Below are positions 17,703-26,636 of a stretch of 64,000 bases of DNA, piece after piece. The first letter of the stretch is position 1, and every line of letters starts with the position of its first letter. Location: assembly GCA_934691725.1 (NCBI GenBank), contig CAKUTF010000009.1, positions 16,924-80,923 of the forward strand, in the 5' to 3' direction. Under the pieces are notes generated by a model that worked only from the letters and a program-made list of their open reading frames with translations, ran no database searches and was not told the origin of the DNA. Origin of the DNA: an uncultured Fibrobacter sp. (GTDB lineage: Bacteria; Fibrobacterota; Fibrobacteria; Fibrobacterales; Fibrobacteraceae). Both the position numbers and the translations under genes were made by a program.

Positions 17703-18694
17703 TTTTTTAATCTAGAACGAACCTTTTCTCGAATTCCAAAAACAATAAATGGCGAAACATTTGCAGAAATTAAGCGAGCAAAAAAACGATCCCAAAATTT
17801 CAATCTTCGAGAGTATCTTATGTACAATTTGAGACTCTGAATTCTCAAAACCAGTTCTGGAATTTTCTCAAACATCTCCCGATTGTTTCCCGTAATAATT
17901 TTTCTTAGAAAATGAAAGCAAAGCCAAAACAGATTAGATTTTGTTTCCTTATCGTAGAGGCCATTATAGCATTCCTTCGAAATTCGGACATTTTCTTCAA
18001 CTTCTTTCATTAACCACCAAAAATTTGAATTTATCTGACATCCGCTTATACTATCCGTTCGCGCTAAATAATGGTAAAGTACGTCAGACAAAACAACTAT
18101 TGGTTTTTCTTGCAAGACAAACCGTCTCATAACAGGTACATCTTCAAAAGGTCGTCCCAAGGGGAAACGTACAGAATCCCACAATTCTTTTCTATACAGC
18201 TTATTGCAAGCCCATGCCGGCATTGATTTACCATCAAAAAAATACCGTATGGCCTGGTCTGGACTTAATTTTTCGTTCTTTGCGAAAGAATTTTCAATAT
18301 TGATAAAATTTCCATTTTCATCAAATCTAGCAACTCCACAAACGGCAATAGAACTTTTTGTCTCAATTAAATTTTCAAAAAGTTTTTCGAACATTTTTGA
18401 ATCGCACCAGTCATCACTATCGACAAAACCAATATAAGTTCCCGACGCAATATCTATTCCGGCATTTCGAGCAGATGATAATCCTCCATTTTCTTTATGA
18501 ATCACGCGAATTCTCGAATCCAACTTAGCAAATTCATCACACATCTCGGCCGATTTATCCTTCGAACCATCATCAACCAAAATAATCTCTAAGTTTTTAA
18601 ATGTTTGCCCACATAAACTTTCAACACACTTTTTCAAATAGCGTTCAACATTATAAACAGGCACAATAATGGAAATCAGCGGGAAACTATCCAT
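17690..18694 (-). CDS. Glycosyltransferase family 2
   Basis: A 334-residue GT-A enzyme with all core motifs: SIIVPVYNVERYL, VDDGSKDKS, KENGGLSSARNAG and GFVDSDDW (DxD type). This set is typical of capsule GT2s such as CpsI/EpsJ-like enzymes. The C terminus is basic (RSRLKKC), fitting membrane association. It overlaps the GT4 gene upstream by eight bases and the polymerase gene downstream by 13, so expression is coupled. Confidence 0.9.
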   Translation of the reverse strand: MDSFPLISIIVPVYNVERYLKKCVESLCGQTFKNLEIILVDDGSKDKSAEMCDEFAKLDSRIRVIHKENGGLSSARNAGIDIASGTYIGFVDSDDWCDSKMFEKLFENLIETKSSIAVCGVARFDENGNFINIENSFAKNEKLSPDQAIRYFFDGKSMPAWACNKLYRKELWDSVRFPLGRPFEDVPVMRRFVLQEKPIVVLSDVLYHYLARTDSISGCQINSNFWWLMKEVEENVRISKECYNGLYDKETKSNLFWLCFHFLRKIITGNNREMFEKIPELVLRIQSLKLYIRYSRRLKFWDRFFARLISANVSPFIVFGIREKVRSRLKKCHT

Positions 18695-19745
18695 TTTTTA
18701 CCACCTTAAGATATTGATCAAAATAAGACTTTGCCGTTTTCAATACGCTATATCTTTCAAGAACACGATGATAAGCCGCCTCAACCATGTCCCACGAATA
18801 ACCATTAAGAAAAATTTTCCCCAATTGTTTGGCGCAATCATCAATATTTCCCCGCTTAAAAAACAGTCCATATTTTCCATTTCCGATAATCTGCATTGGT
18901 CCTTCGTTATCAGCAATCAATACGGGAACCTTTGCCGCCATAGCTTCTGCAATTGTCAATCCAAACCCTTCAAAGTAAGATGGCTGGACAACCAAATCAT
19001 AAGAACAGAGATGTTCAAATAAAAAGCTTTGACTTTTAGCCCCAAGAAAATGAATGGACCCATTCCAATTCAAGCTAGACGCTACACCCAAAATTGATTC
19101 TCGTGAAGAGCCTTCACCAATAAAATCCAATGTAAATTTATAATTCGGATGCTGTCTAGAAAACAAATCTAATGCTTTCAGTAAAAGAATTTGACCTTTT
19201 CTTGACGCCTCTAATCGACTAACTTGAACCAATCTACAAATTCTTGTACAAGGAATAATTTTTTTCTTAAATGAGTCAACGCTTATTCCATTTTCTATGA
19301 CAACACTTTCTTTTTTAGCATGTTCCAACAGACTTTGACGAACTGATTCCGATATTGAAAAAACATACTTAAACTTATTCACATATAAAAACCGAGTTTG
19401 CTCGTTATACACATCATGGACAGTAACAAAAATTGGTTGCCGAATTAGCGGGTGAAAAAGATATCTCCATAATTTTGTATTATGCAAATGGATTACATCG
19501 GGATGTATCCGAAAAATCTCCCTGTTTAATCTAATCAAATGCCCAGGAAATTTACTTCCTGCAGGACGCTTTAGATAAAAAATCTTTACTCGGGGCAAAA
19601 ACATTTGTACTAAATTCTTGTCGTACAAATCATTAACAATAATAACGAACACTTCCGAATAAAGACTCTGGGCATTGACAATGTTTACAAGCATCGTTTC
19701 AATACCGCCGAGTGTCATGCTAGTCACAATGTGCAATACCCGCAT
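18687..19745 (-). CDS. Glycosyltransferase family 4
   Basis: A 352-residue GT-B enzyme starting MRVLHIVTSMTLGGIETMLVN, with the glycine-rich loop for acceptor binding. The C-terminal donor-binding domain has VQPSYFEGFGLTIAEAMAAKVPV (quoted in part), where the E-x7-E motif positions catalytic residues. It is a retaining transferase using a nucleotide sugar. It overlaps the next upstream GT4 gene by 26 bases. The donor sugar is unknown. Confidence 0.9.
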   Translation of the reverse strand: MRVLHIVTSMTLGGIETMLVNIVNAQSLYSEVFVIIVNDLYDKNLVQMFLPRVKIFYLKRPAGSKFPGHLIRLNREIFRIHPDVIHLHNTKLWRYLFHPLIRQPIFVTVHDVYNEQTRFLYVNKFKYVFSISESVRQSLLEHAKKESVVIENGISVDSFKKKIIPCTRICRLVQVSRLEASRKGQILLLKALDLFSRQHPNYKFTLDFIGEGSSRESILGVASSLNWNGSIHFLGAKSQSFLFEHLCSYDLVVQPSYFEGFGLTIAEAMAAKVPVLIADNEGPMQIIGNGKYGLFFKRGNIDDCAKQLGKIFLNGYSWDMVEAAYHRVLERYSVLKTAKSYFDQYLKVVKNG

Positions 19746-20778
19746 ATGTCTTTTCCAATTTATCTAATACAACTTTGGGAGAAAATGCAATTTTCGCCCG
19801 TTTCCATCCCGCAATCCCCATCCGAATCCGCTTTTCCCTATCATTTGTCAAAATTTCCAAAGCCTTCGTCAAAGAAGGAATATCTCCTGGCTGGCAAAGA
19901 ATTCCGCAGACACCATCTTCGACAACTTCAGCCGTGCCACCGACAAATGTTGATACGACAGGCAAACCCAAGCCAAGCGCTTCAACAAGACTCATGCTAA
20001 ATCGCTCTGCATAAGAAGGCAAGACCAAGAGATCAAAGCTTTGCAAATGCTGCAGATATTCTGCATGTTTCAGCCACGGAGAAACATGGATTTCATTCTT
20101 TTTCTTCGCCAGTTGGACTGCGTTCTGGACTTTTTCAACTTCACCGTCTCCATACAAATAAAGTTCGGTAGGTTGCGAAAATGAAGCCTTGTCGAAAGCT
20201 TTCAAAAGGTCATAGACACCCTTGCGATTTCCGAACCGTCCAGAAAAAACGATTTTGACAGGATTTTCGTGGGAGCTCAAATCAACAGGCTTTTCCGCAA
20301 TGTTTTCTCCCGGATTCGGGATTGTTGAAAACTTATCAAGGCAAGAATCAAAAGTCTCCAAGAAAAATTTCATTTCGGAAGAAAGCACAATAATGCATTT
20401 CGCATGTTGAAAATAATCTTTAATCATCCATTTGACAAATCGAGGAGATTCCGAACAGAACTTGTCAAAAACGCTTCCATGTACATGAACCACATACCGT
20501 TTTTTTCGAATCCTCAAACAAAGGCTTATCAAATATTTTCGAAAAAAACTGCCATAGCTAGAGGTGTGAATTTGATAAAGAGCAAATTTGTTTGTCCCTA
20601 CAAGCAGCTTTAGACAGACGACAAACAATGTGGGCAGCGATTTAATGAACGAACCGTTATAGCTAGCGAGAAAATTTTCGTTCCGCAATTTGAACAATTT
20701 TTTATAGCTTGCCAAAACAGAGCTGATTCCACCCTGTACATCTAAAGCCGGTCCTATCTGGCAAACTTTTTCAATCAT
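19720..20778 (-). CDS. Glycosyltransferase family 4
   Basis: A 352-residue GT-B enzyme. The N-terminal GPALDVQGGISSVLASYKKLF loop and the C-terminal LVLPSYAERFSMSLVEALGLG donor-site motif (quoted in part) define family GT4. The sequence of the motif differs from the neighbouring GT4 at 18687-19745, so the two are not recent copies. The ATG at 20778 overlaps the stop of the heparinase-like gene by eight bases. Confidence 0.9.
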   Translation of the reverse strand: MIEKVCQIGPALDVQGGISSVLASYKKLFKLRNENFLASYNGSFIKSLPTLFVVCLKLLVGTNKFALYQIHTSSYGSFFRKYLISLCLRIRKKRYVVHVHGSVFDKFCSESPRFVKWMIKDYFQHAKCIIVLSSEMKFFLETFDSCLDKFSTIPNPGENIAEKPVDLSSHENPVKIVFSGRFGNRKGVYDLLKAFDKASFSQPTELYLYGDGEVEKVQNAVQLAKKKNEIHVSPWLKHAEYLQHLQSFDLLVLPSYAERFSMSLVEALGLGLPVVSTFVGGTAEVVEDGVCGILCQPGDIPSLTKALEILTNDREKRIRMGIAGWKRAKIAFSPKVVLDKLEKTYAGIAHCD

Positions 20779-22684
20779 CCAAAACCTGAATCTTTGTCAC
20801 AAAACGGGCTGATTTTACACATTTCCGTTTTGCATACAAAACAAATGTAGCTTGTTTTTTTCCAAAGTGTTCCGAATACCAACCAAGCATCGGCTGTTTT
20901 TGCCCGAATATCATTTCATAATGCAATTGTGGATCTGTTAATATCAAGACGGAACGCGACCCCGGAGCACTCACCCGAAAACCATCCGGTATGCTCTGGA
21001 CTTGAACATTCGGATGCAAATGAAAAGGCATTTCAATGAAAAAATCCTTTCCCTTTAGTGTATCCTCAATCAAAAACAAGTTTTTTTCTCTCTCAAAACA
21101 AATCTTGCGAACATGGGAAACGCCTTCCGCTTTGTACCCATTGTGCGTTGCAGCCACCGATTCGTGTTCCGCATCCACCGTTAAATTTCTGCATTGAAAA
21201 TGTTTTTCCCACATCGTAGGGCCAGAAAAGCTCGCTTGATTTTTTCCATTCACGCGAATCGTATTGTGCGCCAAAGTTCCCACAAAATACTGCCGCCATT
21301 CCCATTCCGTATGATAAGTATAAGTTCCGGAATCCACAAGCACAGGCTTTCCATCTATATTTAAAAGAATCGATAAGGCATCCGCATGGCCATGTGCTGC
21401 AATGCTTAAAAAGCCTAGTGGAGCCGCATCAAAATGCAAATAGATTTCCTTGTCCGATTCCCGCTTACGGAAAATATAATGCCCGCTCTGCACATAAAAT
21501 CTAGAATTCAAAGGTTCCCCCAGTGGAGGCAGGGAATCAAAAACAACCCGGCCTTTTTTGCCAAGAAGCAATTCACATTTTGCATCCCATTTTACCAAAG
21601 AACGTTTTAATTTTTCATCCTTAAAAAAAGCAGAAAAAGAAGCGAGTAACGAAACAAAGTTATTAAAAGGGCCTCCGGCATCTGGGCGCAGGACAAAGCC
21701 ATCGTCCCCATCGCCATACATCGGATAATTACCGTCCATATCCAACATCTGATTCAAATAATGCGCCATCTGATGCAAACGCTCTAGATACGCTTCGGAA
21801 AACGGATGTCCGAAATTTTTCCCGATGACAGCTGCGATAAAAAAGAAATCATCGATGAACTGGATATATTCGGCAGCTTCTTCCCGATTGATGCCATCCA
21901 CTGAATTTTGCCTAATGATCTCGGTTTCAAGTCCAGCCTGTGCATAGGACCGATATTTACAGGCGTTCGGTAATTTCGACCATAAGCAGCAGGCGACAAA
22001 CAGACCCGCATACTCAGCGATAAGGTGATTATTTGCAGAAGAATATAACGAAGGATGTCGATACGAATATTCGACATGTTCTTCAATCATCGGCATCCAA
22101 ATAGTCCGAACGAAATCATTTACTTTCTGCGATGTTTTGCAAAGCTCATCTACGTTTAGAACCTTCCAACAATACGCCCAATTTATCAGTCGAATATTGA
22201 TTTCGATATTGCTATACCAATTTACACCCAACAGGTACGGATTATTCTTTTTCCAGCTAGCGAGATGATAGAATATCAAATCCAAAAACTTTTCATCAAA
22301 AGTTTTTTCGTACAAAGTCGCCAAATGCACTAGAAACAATTGTCGATTGACTTCCCAAACATTCTTGGCACTGCCAAATTCATCGGATCGGATATTGATG
22401 GAATGCGCAAAACGCTCCGGAAATGACTTCTTTGATTCCAGATCCAGACGCCAATTTATCGGTTTAAAAATATCCAAAGCTTTCCCGAAAATCGGATATT
22501 CAAAATGCATTGAAGTGGTTTCAATAATTCGGGAATTTAGCCAAAATTTCGATTCAAAATTCTTTGATTTCCATCTGACAGTCCATTTATCCAACAGATG
22601 CGTTTGAATGCGTTGACGAATCCTGTAAAAAATTTCAGCAAGCGAAAACGTCCTAGCCCGTTTTATGTACCACGCGATAGACAT
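20771..22684 (-). CDS. Heparinase II/III-like protein
   Basis: A 637-residue protein with an N-terminal all-helical toroid (about 1-330, including the SSANNHLIAEYAGL segment typical of the family) and a C-terminal beta-sandwich heparinase II/III domain (FLSIAAHGHADALSILL, VDSGTYTYHTEWEWRQYF, AHNTIRVNGKNQ; quoted in part). Family members are lyases for uronic-acid polysaccharides. In capsule loci they are thought to trim or edit the polymer, as alginate-lyase-like proteins do. No signal peptide is visible, which is common for these locus-embedded members. I prefer the ATG at 22684 to a GTG at 22690. It fits the two uronate-forming dehydrogenases nearby. Confidence 0.85.
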   Translation of the reverse strand: MSIAWYIKRARTFSLAEIFYRIRQRIQTHLLDKWTVRWKSKNFESKFWLNSRIIETTSMHFEYPIFGKALDIFKPINWRLDLESKKSFPERFAHSINIRSDEFGSAKNVWEVNRQLFLVHLATLYEKTFDEKFLDLIFYHLASWKKNNPYLLGVNWYSNIEINIRLINWAYCWKVLNVDELCKTSQKVNDFVRTIWMPMIEEHVEYSYRHPSLYSSANNHLIAEYAGLFVACCLWSKLPNACKYRSYAQAGLETEIIRQNSVDGINREEAAEYIQFIDDFFFIAAVIGKNFGHPFSEAYLERLHQMAHYLNQMLDMDGNYPMYGDGDDGFVLRPDAGGPFNNFVSLLASFSAFFKDEKLKRSLVKWDAKCELLLGKKGRVVFDSLPPLGEPLNSRFYVQSGHYIFRKRESDKEIYLHFDAAPLGFLSIAAHGHADALSILLNIDGKPVLVDSGTYTYHTEWEWRQYFVGTLAHNTIRVNGKNQASFSGPTMWEKHFQCRNLTVDAEHESVAATHNGYKAEGVSHVRKICFEREKNLFLIEDTLKGKDFFIEMPFHLHPNVQVQSIPDGFRVSAPGSRSVLILTDPQLHYEMIFGQKQPMLGWYSEHFGKKQATFVLYAKRKCVKSARFVTKIQVLDD

Positions 22685-22711
22685 ATTCACTAAATTAGAA
22701 AATTTTGCGAG

Positions 22712-23917
22712 CTAACTCAATTTCAACAGCGTCTTATAGGCACCGATAAGCTTCGGCTTTTCAAAATTCCACGAAAGTTCGGTCTCAACGCGTTTGCGTC
22801 CAAAAGCGCCCATTTTCGCCGCATCAGCCGGATGTTCCAAAAGCCAAACAATCTTATCCCCAAAATCTTCTACGCTCGTATTCTTGGCATAAAGCGAAGC
22901 GCCTTGCGCAGAAAAACGACCTTCTTTTAAATCGTATTGAACAATCGGTTTGCCGAACGCCATGTATTCCATGATTTTATTCATTGTCGATTTATCGTTC
23001 ATCTCGGAAGGAACATCGGGATTGACACAAACATCCGCCGTATTCAAGACATCTGCCAAATATTCATTCGACACGCGTCCCGGAAATTCCACAAATTCTT
23101 CAAGCCCTTTTTGACGATTTAGCGCTCGCAGTTCTTCTAAAGAAGGGCCTCCTCCCATGACGCAAAAGCGAATATCCTTCCGGTTCAGTTTATTTACAAT
23201 ATAATCCACGGAATCCAATAACAGTTCAATTCCTTCCTGCTTTCCCATTACCCCCACATAGCCGACCAGATATTTAAATCCTCGCTTTACGGCTGGTTTA
23301 GCGGGGCCAACCGCCAGTTTTGAAATATCCGGACCACTACGAACAATCGTCACGTTTTCCGGTTTCATTTTTCCCCGCCGGATAGCGATTTCCTTATAGG
23401 ATTCATTTGTCGCAATGGAATGCGCCGCGAAGAAATAGGTCAAGCGTTCAAAAAAGAGCATCAAACGATATCCCCAATTTTTCTTGCCAAATTTTGCAAG
23501 CCATAATTCCGGGTTTATATCGTGGTGGTCAAATAAAAGTTTACATTTTGTAAAAGCAAGAAACGGCAACGCAGGGATGAAAAGCAGGTCGGGGGGATTG
23601 CAAACATGAACAACATCCTGGACGCCATGTTTACGGAAAATTTTCGCCAACAAGCGGAATTCATGAAACAAGGCTGAGCCATATTCAAAAAGATATTCTA
23701 CAGACCGTCTCGCTTCTTTTAAAGGATGTCTATAAATCAGAATCCCGTTGAGCACTTCTTCCGGTTCTGGAAAATTTTTCGTCTTAGGACAAATTATACA
23801 GACCTCTGCGCCTGCATCATGCAAGGCATTTGCCTCTTGCCAAACACGGCGGTCAAAAGGAACAGGAAGATTCTCGACAACGATGGTAATTTTTTTTCCT
23901 TGAAGTTCCTTTTCCAT
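22712..23917 (-). CDS. Glycosyltransferase family 4 (WcfI/WbuB-like)
   Basis: A 401-residue GT-B enzyme with the start KKITIVVENLPVPFDRRVWQEANAL, a pattern shared by WcfI- and WbuB-like GT4s, and the donor-site region VNPDVPSEMNDKSTMNKIMEYMAFGKPIV (both quoted in part). It should add one sugar of the repeat unit. Base composition is closer to the host level than that of genes 9.8-22.7 kb. It follows the nucleotide-sugar dehydrogenase gene by seven bases. Confidence 0.9.
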   Translation of the reverse strand: MEKELQGKKITIVVENLPVPFDRRVWQEANALHDAGAEVCIICPKTKNFPEPEEVLNGILIYRHPLKEARRSVEYLFEYGSALFHEFRLLAKIFRKHGVQDVVHVCNPPDLLFIPALPFLAFTKCKLLFDHHDINPELWLAKFGKKNWGYRLMLFFERLTYFFAAHSIATNESYKEIAIRRGKMKPENVTIVRSGPDISKLAVGPAKPAVKRGFKYLVGYVGVMGKQEGIELLLDSVDYIVNKLNRKDIRFCVMGGGPSLEELRALNRQKGLEEFVEFPGRVSNEYLADVLNTADVCVNPDVPSEMNDKSTMNKIMEYMAFGKPIVQYDLKEGRFSAQGASLYAKNTSVEDFGDKIVWLLEHPADAAKMGAFGRKRVETELSWNFEKPKLIGAYKTLLKLS

Positions 23918-23924
23918 TATTTTA

Positions 23925-25232
23925 TTACCAGCAAAGGCCTTCGTAATTTTTCAAGGAAAGAACAGATTCGTCTTTCAAACGCACTAAATCCAAAAAGCGG
24001 ATTTTAGGGTTTTCATAAATCATCTTGGGTAATTCTGGATTTTTGACAGCAATAATAATCAACTCCGATTCGTCACACAAATCATGAATATCGTTTTCCA
24101 ATAAATGAACCATTCCTTTCGGCAATCGAGCGTAGATATTTTCACCCTGCGCCTTGGCAAGGTTCAAAAAACGATCATAAATTTTTAAGGAAAATCCATT
24201 TTTCAAAAGAGTATCCGCTAACGCGACAGAAGCGGAATTTCTCAAATCATCGGTACCAGCCTTAAAAGTTAATCCGACAAGACCTATTTTCTTCTTGCCG
24301 CTATCAAAAACCATTTTCAAGACACGTTCTATATGCTTTTGATTGCTTGAATTTATGGAAGAAAGCAAAGGGACTTGCACATCATGACTTGCCGCCAAAT
24401 AATTCAAACCCTTTAAATCCTTGGGTAAACACGATCCGCCATAAGCAAATCCCGGCATAAAATACATCGGGGAAATGTTCAATTGGGAATCCTTACAAAA
24501 AAGCCTCATGAGTTCATGACTATCGATACCGAGTTGCTTACAAACAGCTCCAACCTCATTTCCAAAAGCAACTTTCAAAGCATGAAAAGAGTTGTTTACG
24601 AATTTAATCATCTCGGCAACGCGAGGCAACACTTCTACGATTTCACTCTTAAGCGGAGAGTACAGGGTGCGCATTATACCGCGAGCTTTTGCACTGTCAC
24701 AGCCAATTACCGTGAGGGGCGGATTCATGAAATCTTCAACGGCTTTTCCTTCCCGTAAAAATTCGGGATTTGAAACGACAGAAAAATCGACATCTAGTTT
24801 TTTGCCGGACAGTTGCTCCAATCTTTTCCCTATCCGCTCATTGGTTCCTGGAGGAACTGTACTTCTCAACACCACCAAATGAAAATCGTTCTTTTTTAGA
24901 AGCGCCTTGCCGATATTCTCGACAACAGAATCGATAAACTGCAAATCCAGTCCGTCTTTATCCGTTACAGGCGTTCCGACACAAATAAAAGAAATATCTG
25001 ATTCTAGGACAGCCCTTTCTGCGGATTCTGTGGCAGAAATTTTACCGGACGCAAATCCTTCGGCTATCAATTCGTCAACATCGCGTTCCACAATCGTCGG
25101 ACGCCCTGAAGAAATCAGGGCAACTTTCCGAGAATCCACATCGCAGCCAATAACGCTGTATCCCAATTTGGCAAAACAACCTATACCTACGCAGCCAACA
25201 TAACCCAGCCCAAAGACACTAATCTTTTCCAT
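23925..25232 (-). CDS. Nucleotide-sugar dehydrogenase, GDP-mannose (AlgD) type
   Basis: A 435-residue UDP-glucose/GDP-mannose dehydrogenase. The N-terminal ISVFGLGYVGCVGIGCFAKLG cofactor loop, the catalytic Cys in FAYGGSCLPKD, and FKAGTDDLRNSASVALAD resemble AlgD more than Ugd (both quoted in part). The expected reaction is two NAD-dependent oxidations of C6 giving a nucleotide uronic acid such as GDP-mannuronate. I chose the ATG at 25232; the frame is open four codons further. A second dehydrogenase of different type lies directly upstream, so two distinct uronic acids are likely. Confidence 0.85.
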   Translation of the reverse strand: MEKISVFGLGYVGCVGIGCFAKLGYSVIGCDVDSRKVALISSGRPTIVERDVDELIAEGFASGKISATESAERAVLESDISFICVGTPVTDKDGLDLQFIDSVVENIGKALLKKNDFHLVVLRSTVPPGTNERIGKRLEQLSGKKLDVDFSVVSNPEFLREGKAVEDFMNPPLTVIGCDSAKARGIMRTLYSPLKSEIVEVLPRVAEMIKFVNNSFHALKVAFGNEVGAVCKQLGIDSHELMRLFCKDSQLNISPMYFMPGFAYGGSCLPKDLKGLNYLAASHDVQVPLLSSINSSNQKHIERVLKMVFDSGKKKIGLVGLTFKAGTDDLRNSASVALADTLLKNGFSLKIYDRFLNLAKAQGENIYARLPKGMVHLLENDIHDLCDESELIIIAVKNPELPKMIYENPKIRFLDLVRLKDESVLSLKNYEGLCW

Positions 25233-25250
25233 ATAAGAAACCAACTAACG

Positions 25251-26627
25251 TTATGCGTCCACCTCGCCCTTTCCCACATTCGCCACGTCGAATCCGATTT
25301 TACGGAGAGCGGATGCGTCAAGGATATTTCTTCCGTCAAATACAAACGCCGGTTTTTCCATGTTCTTGTAGATGCGCTTCCAGTCGAGTTCCGCGAAGCA
25401 CTTCCACTCCGTGCAGACGACAACCGCATGGGCGCCTTCGGCTGCCTTGTAGGGATCCTCTTCAAATACGACCTGGTCAAGAACATCTTTCAAGTCGCGC
25501 TTTGCGTCGGGAATCGCCTTCGGGTCGGTGACGACCGGGTGGGCATGTTCGGCAAGCAGGTCGCGCACGACCAGGTTCGCCGGGCTTTCGCGGGTATCGC
25601 CCGTATTCGCCTTGAAGGCAAATCCGAAAACGGCGATTTTCTTGTCGGCAATCGTATTGAACATGCGTTCGAGCATCCGGCTGGTGACACGGTGCGTCTG
25701 CCATTCGTTGATCTTGACAACGCTTTCCCAGTAGGCGGCGACTTCGGGGAGACCGTAGTATCCGCACAGGTAAACGAGGTTCAGGATATCTTTCTTGAAG
25801 CAGCTGCCGCCAAAGCCAATTGAGGCCTTGAGGAACTTGGAACCAATCCGATGGTCCTTTCCCATGACAAAGGCGACTTCATCGACGTCGGCACCGGTAC
25901 GCTCGCAGAGAGCGCTGATCGAGTTGATCGAGCTGATGCGCTGCGCAAGGAACGCGTTCGCCGTGAGCTTCGTGAGTTCGGAACTCCAGAGGTTCGTCGT
26001 GAGGATTCTGTCGCGCGGGACCCAGTGGGCGTAGATGTCCACCACTTTGGCGAGAGCGGCACGCCCGGTCTTCGTCTGGTGGCTGCCGATAAGCACACGG
26101 TCCGGTTCGAACAGATCCTGGATAGCGGTGCCTTCGGCAAGGAATTCCGGGTTGGAAAGAACTTCGAAGTGCAGCCCCTTGTCGTTTGAATTCAAGATGC
26201 GTTCCATCGCCGCGGCGGTGCGGACGGGAAGCGTCGATTTTTCAACGATAATCTTGTCCGACGAGGCGACTTCAAGGATTTCCCGGGCGGTCTTTTCCCA
26301 GTATTGCAGGTCGCTCGCCTTGCCCGCGCCTTGTCCAAAGGTCTTGGTCGGCGTATTGACCGAAACAAAAATGATGTCCGCTTCGCGGACCGCATTCGGA
26401 ATGTCCGTGCTGAAGAAAAGGTTCCGTCCGCGAGCGCGCTTGACGACTTCGTCTAGGCCTGGCTCAAAAATCGGGAGATTGTCTCCATTCCACGCATCGA
26501 TGCGCGCCTGGTTGATATCGACAACCGTCACTTTCACGTCCGGACACTTGTCCGCGATGACGGTCATCGTCGGTCCGCCGACATAGCCGGCGCCAATGCA
26601 AAGAATTTTCGTCGAAAAATCCATCAT
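25251..26627 (-). CDS. ugd: UDP-glucose 6-dehydrogenase, eukaryote-like class
   Basis: A 458-residue dehydrogenase that makes UDP-glucuronate. Motifs are CIGAGYVGGPTMTVIA, the long SVNTPTKTFGQGAGKASDL insert, VEKSTLPVRTA, and the catalytic Cys in GFGGSCFKKDILNLVYLC (quoted in part). The insert, the length and the GFGGSCF-Lys-Lys-Asp site match the longer class found in animals and plants and some bacteria rather than the short E. coli class. Base composition is host-like. It lies between the Wzi-like gene and the AlgD-type gene. Confidence 0.9.
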   Translation of the reverse strand: MMDFSTKILCIGAGYVGGPTMTVIADKCPDVKVTVVDINQARIDAWNGDNLPIFEPGLDEVVKRARGRNLFFSTDIPNAVREADIIFVSVNTPTKTFGQGAGKASDLQYWEKTAREILEVASSDKIIVEKSTLPVRTAAAMERILNSNDKGLHFEVLSNPEFLAEGTAIQDLFEPDRVLIGSHQTKTGRAALAKVVDIYAHWVPRDRILTTNLWSSELTKLTANAFLAQRISSINSISALCERTGADVDEVAFVMGKDHRIGSKFLKASIGFGGSCFKKDILNLVYLCGYYGLPEVAAYWESVVKINEWQTHRVTSRMLERMFNTIADKKIAVFGFAFKANTGDTRESPANLVVRDLLAEHAHPVVTDPKAIPDAKRDLKDVLDQVVFEEDPYKAAEGAHAVVVCTEWKCFAELDWKRIYKNMEKPAFVFDGRNILDASALRKIGFDVANVGKGEVDA

Positions 26628-26636
26628 ACCCTAAAA

